DNA of 64,000 bases, from contig NZ_VUOB01000022.1 in assembly GCF_008386585.1 (NCBI RefSeq), positions 248,001 to 312,000 of the forward strand, read 5' to 3'. The position numbers and the translations under genes were made by a program. The notes below the pieces were generated by a model. The model worked only from the letters and a program-made list of their open reading frames with translations. It made no database searches and was not told the DNA's origin. Of the stretch, positions 61,732 to 64,000 are shown one piece after another. Each line of letters starts with the position of its first letter. Within the stretch, counting starts at the first letter, position 1. Source of the stretch: Solihabitans fulvus. GTDB lineage: Bacteria; Actinomycetota; Actinomycetes; Mycobacteriales; Pseudonocardiaceae.

Positions 61732-63117
61732 ATGTCACAGGACACGCTGTCCGAGTTCGTCCGGGAGACCGCGGTCAAGTTCGGCGTCCCCGGCGTCGCC
61801 GTGGGGATCCTGGTCGACGGCAAGGAGAGCTACGCCTGCCACGGCGTGACGAGCCTCGACAACCCGCTGCCCGTCGACAGGGACACGCTGTTCGTGCTCG
61901 GCTCGGTGTCGAAGAGCTTCACGGCGACCGTGCTGCTGCGCCTGGTCGCCGACGGGCTGGTCGAGCTGGACGCGCCGGTGCGTCGCTACGTCCCCGAGCT
62001 GGTGCTCGCCGACGAGCGGGCCGCGGCGGAGCTGACCGTGCTGAACCTGCTCAACCACACCGCTGGCCTCGGCGTTCGCCTCGTCGTCGAGACCGGTGAC
62101 GGCGACGACGCCCTGGCGGGCTACGTGGCGCGGATGGCCGAGCTGGCGCAGATCGCGCCCGTCGGGGCGCGCGCCTCCTACAGCCAGGCCGGCTACAACC
62201 TGCTCGGTCGGATCATCGAGAAGGTCACCGGCCTGACCTTCGAGCAGGCCGTCGCCTCGCTCGCGCTCGAACCGCTTGGGCTGTCGGACACCACCTACAC
62301 GCTCGACCACGCCATCACCCGGCGGTTCGCCGTCGGGCACAACCTGGACGAGGACGGCGAGCTGGCCGTCGCGCGGCAGTGGAAGGACACCAGGGGCAAC
62401 AACCCCGGCGGCGGCATCGTGTCCACGGTGGCCGACCAGCTCCGCTGGGCCCGGTTCCACCTCGGCGACGGCCGCGCGGACAGCGGCGCCACGGTGCTGC
62501 CCGCCGACCTGCTGGCCAGGATGCAGGAGCCGACGGTCGAGTTGCAGGGCAGCACGCTCGGCGACGCCTTCGGCCTCTGCTGGTTCCTGCGCGACGTGGA
62601 CGGCGTCCGCACCGTCGGGCACGGCGGGTCGGGCAACGGCCAGTTCGCCGAGCTGCTCACCGTGCCGGAGCGGAACTTCGCCATCACCGTGATGTCCAAC
62701 GCGGGCCCGCACGGCCCCGCCGTCAACCAGGCCATCGTCCGATGGGCGCTGGAGCACTACCTCGGCGTGGTCGACCGCGACCCCGAGCCGCTGCCGCACG
62801 ACCCGGCGCGGGCCGAGGAAATCGCCGGGATCTACGACATCGACGTCATGACGCTCGTCATCGCCGCCGACGAGGCCGGGCTGACGCTGGGGGTCGGGAT
62901 CAAGCCGGAGATCCGCGCGGCGTCGGACACCGAGATGCCCTCGGACTACCCGCCTGCGGCGATGGGCCTGCTGCCCGGCGACGGCGACGAGTACATCGTC
63001 ACCGAGGGCGGCATGACGGGGCAGCGCGGCTTCTTCACCCGCGACGACAGCGGCGCGATCGTCGGCGTAGACCTCGCCGGCCGACTGTTCACCCGAGTCC
63101 CAACGGCCGCGAACTAG
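61732..63117 (+). CDS. Serine hydrolase of the beta-lactamase / penicillin-binding fold
   Basis: A 461-residue S12-type protein without a signal peptide. Catalytic motifs: SxxK in LGSVSKSFTATVLL, YxN-like YSQAGYNLLGRIIEKVTG, and HGG in TVGHGGSGNGQF in place of KTG. The C-terminal 110 residues form a lipocalin-like extra domain. Members act as esterases, D-aminopeptidases or peptidases on cell-wall or natural-product substrates. It has its own promoter with a strong inverted repeat, suggesting tight control by an unlinked repressor. ATG preceded by AAAAGGGGAA. Confidence 0.92.
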   Translation: MSQDTLSEFVRETAVKFGVPGVAVGILVDGKESYACHGVTSLDNPLPVDRDTLFVLGSVSKSFTATVLLRLVADGLVELDAPVRRYVPELVLADERAAAELTVLNLLNHTAGLGVRLVVETGDGDDALAGYVARMAELAQIAPVGARASYSQAGYNLLGRIIEKVTGLTFEQAVASLALEPLGLSDTTYTLDHAITRRFAVGHNLDEDGELAVARQWKDTRGNNPGGGIVSTVADQLRWARFHLGDGRADSGATVLPADLLARMQEPTVELQGSTLGDAFGLCWFLRDVDGVRTVGHGGSGNGQFAELLTVPERNFAITVMSNAGPHGPAVNQAIVRWALEHYLGVVDRDPEPLPHDPARAEEIAGIYDIDVMTLVIAADEAGLTLGVGIKPEIRAASDTEMPSDYPPAAMGLLPGDGDEYIVTEGGMTGQRGFFTRDDSGAIVGVDLAGRLFTRVPTAAN

Positions 63118-63162
63118 AGGCCGCACCACATCCAAAGCACCGCAACCAAAGCGCCAAAGCCA

Positions 63163-63209
63163 AAACGCACTCTGGCCCAACGCGAATCGCGTCGGGCCAC
63201 AGTGCGTTT
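63163..63209. terminator. Bidirectional hairpin between convergent genes
   Basis: Arms around AAACGCACT/AGTGCGTTT and TGGCCC/GGGCCA pair with single mismatches, and an inner stem ACGCG-AAT-CGCGT caps it (63180-63192). It lies 46 bp after the serine hydrolase stop and 22 bp before the SIS-gene stop. It has A-rich and T-rich flanks on its two sides, suiting termination in both directions. Confidence 0.75.
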
Positions 63210-63231
63210 GGGTTGTCCGGTCGGGTAACGC

Positions 63232-64000
63232 TCAGAGCGTCTTGGTGACCTTCTTCAGGCCGCGCGGCGCGTCCGGGTCGCCGCCCCTGGCCAGCGACAG
63301 GCCGAGGGCCAGCCGCTGCACGGGCAGCACCTCCAGGATCGGGGCCACCTCCTCGGCGCTCTCGGCCACCTGGATCCGCAGCGCGGCGGCGGCGTCCGAG
63401 GCGGCGGAGCCGACCGCCAGCACGTCCGCGCCGCGCTGGTGCACGACGTCCAGCACGTCCTTCATGGCGGCGCCGCCCTTGCCGAGGCTGGTCACCGCGA
63501 GCACGGCCGTCTCCGCGTCAACGGCGGCCACCGGGCCGTGCAGCAGGTCGGCCCCGCTGTAGGCGCGCGCCGCGAGGTAGCTCGTCTCGGCCAGCTTCAG
63601 CGCGGCCTCGGCCGCGGTGGCCGAGGAGTAGCCGCGACCGGTGGTGATCACCCGCTCGACGAACCGGTAGCGGCGCACGGCCTCGGCCACGGCGTCCACC
63701 GATCCGTCCAGCGTCGCCTGGGCCAGCTCGCCGATGTTCCTGACGTGCTCGCCGTCGCCGCCGCGCACGGCGTCGATCAGCAGGTACAGCGCGAGCAGGG
63801 TGGCCGAGTAGGTCTTGGTGGCGGCCACGGCCAGCTCAACGCCCGCGCCGATGTCCACCGACAGCTCGGCGGCCTGGTTCAGCGGGGAGTCCGCCGTGTT
63901 GGTGACGGCCACGGTCAGCGCGCCCCTGCGGCGGGCCGACTCGGTGACCTCCAACAGGTCGGGCGAGCCGCCGCTCTGGCTGACCGACACGACCAGCACG
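63232..64000 (-). CDS. SIS-domain amino-sugar phosphate protein (partial)
   Basis: The last 256 codons of a double-SIS protein; the N-terminus is beyond the right window edge. SVSQSGGSPDLLEVTESARRRGA is the sugar-phosphate SIS motif, and ATKTYSATLLALYLLIDAV, GRGYSSATAAEAALKLAET and LLHGPVAAV are GlmS/NagB-II-like. The C-terminus VLPVQRLALGLSLARGGDPDAPRGLKKVTKTL is the usual GlmS-type end. It probably interconverts glucosamine-6-P and fructose-6-P (deaminase type if no glutaminase domain is present upstream), the step after NagA. Confidence 0.88.
   Translation of the reverse strand, partial: VLVVSVSQSGGSPDLLEVTESARRRGALTVAVTNTADSPLNQAAELSVDIGAGVELAVAATKTYSATLLALYLLIDAVRGGDGEHVRNIGELAQATLDGSVDAVAEAVRRYRFVERVITTGRGYSSATAAEAALKLAETSYLAARAYSGADLLHGPVAAVDAETAVLAVTSLGKGGAAMKDVLDVVHQRGADVLAVGSAASDAAAALRIQVAESAEEVAPILEVLPVQRLALGLSLARGGDPDAPRGLKKVTKTL

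Overview
This is a high-GC actinobacterial chromosome segment, most likely from the order Pseudonocardiales. The evidence is the conserved cysS / ispF / ispD / carD / lpqE-like / radA block at the left end, a PPE-EspG-DUF3558 set typical of Pseudonocardiaceae, AfsR/SARP and ECF regulators, ThrE, OtsA with an OtsB-GH15 fusion, and frequent GTG starts with 1-8 bp gene overlaps. The species cannot be fixed from this window.

Region by region. 1-6830: core genes (cysS fragment, ispD/ispF for isoprenoid precursors, CarD, an LpqE-like lipoprotein, RadA), interrupted between cysS and ispF by a HAD-like protein and a secreted alpha/beta-hydrolase whose nucleophile serine appears to be lost. 6840-15005: ECF sigma/putative anti-sigma pair, a type VII secretion associated operon (helical ESX-like protein, DUF3558 lipoprotein, PPE-like protein, EspG), and a MacAB-like lipoprotein adaptor-ATPase-FtsX permease operon. 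15136-24143: trehalose genes (OtsA; OtsB fused to GH15), ThrE exporter, tRNA-Thr(UGU), secreted cyclophilin, a TetR/Ohr divergent pair with two operators, and an aldo/keto reductase. 24164-27550: scarred region with a frameshifted rve-type transposase abutting a TetR gene that keeps two perfect operators but has no obvious target, then an ADP-ribosylglycohydrolase. 27788-31569: SARP-NB-ARC-TPR regulator and an SGNH hydrolase.

31785-39918 is a sugar system on the minus strand: ROK regulator, ABC importer (binding protein and two permeases), GH4 phospho-glycosidase and BadF-type sugar kinase. It is split by a TnpB element that carries one in-frame amber codon and lies behind a LexA-like box. 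40091-43562 holds a DUF3159 membrane protein and a 909-residue protein with a caspase-like His/Cys pair, P-loop ATPase and TPR repeats; this is the best candidate for an uncharacterised conflict or cell-death type system. 43568-47969: a second BadF kinase and a large secreted subtilase.

48287-57002 encodes a complete predicted non-phosphorylating L-fucose route: importer (binding protein, ATPase, permease), mutarotase, dehydrogenase, lactonase, dehydratase, ketodeoxyfuconate dehydrogenase and a fumarylacetoacetase-fold hydrolase, giving pyruvate plus lactate. A FadR-type regulator at 57545-58219 probably controls it, since similar palindromes lie in front of the operon and of the regulator. 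58325-64000: CDF metal transporter, nagA behind a DasR-like site and an intrinsic terminator, an enoyl-CoA hydratase homologue, a serine hydrolase behind a perfect 17-bp inverted repeat, and a partial SIS-domain amino-sugar protein. Overall the right half is geared to import and break down glycan sugars (fucose, GlcNAc and probably a disaccharide).
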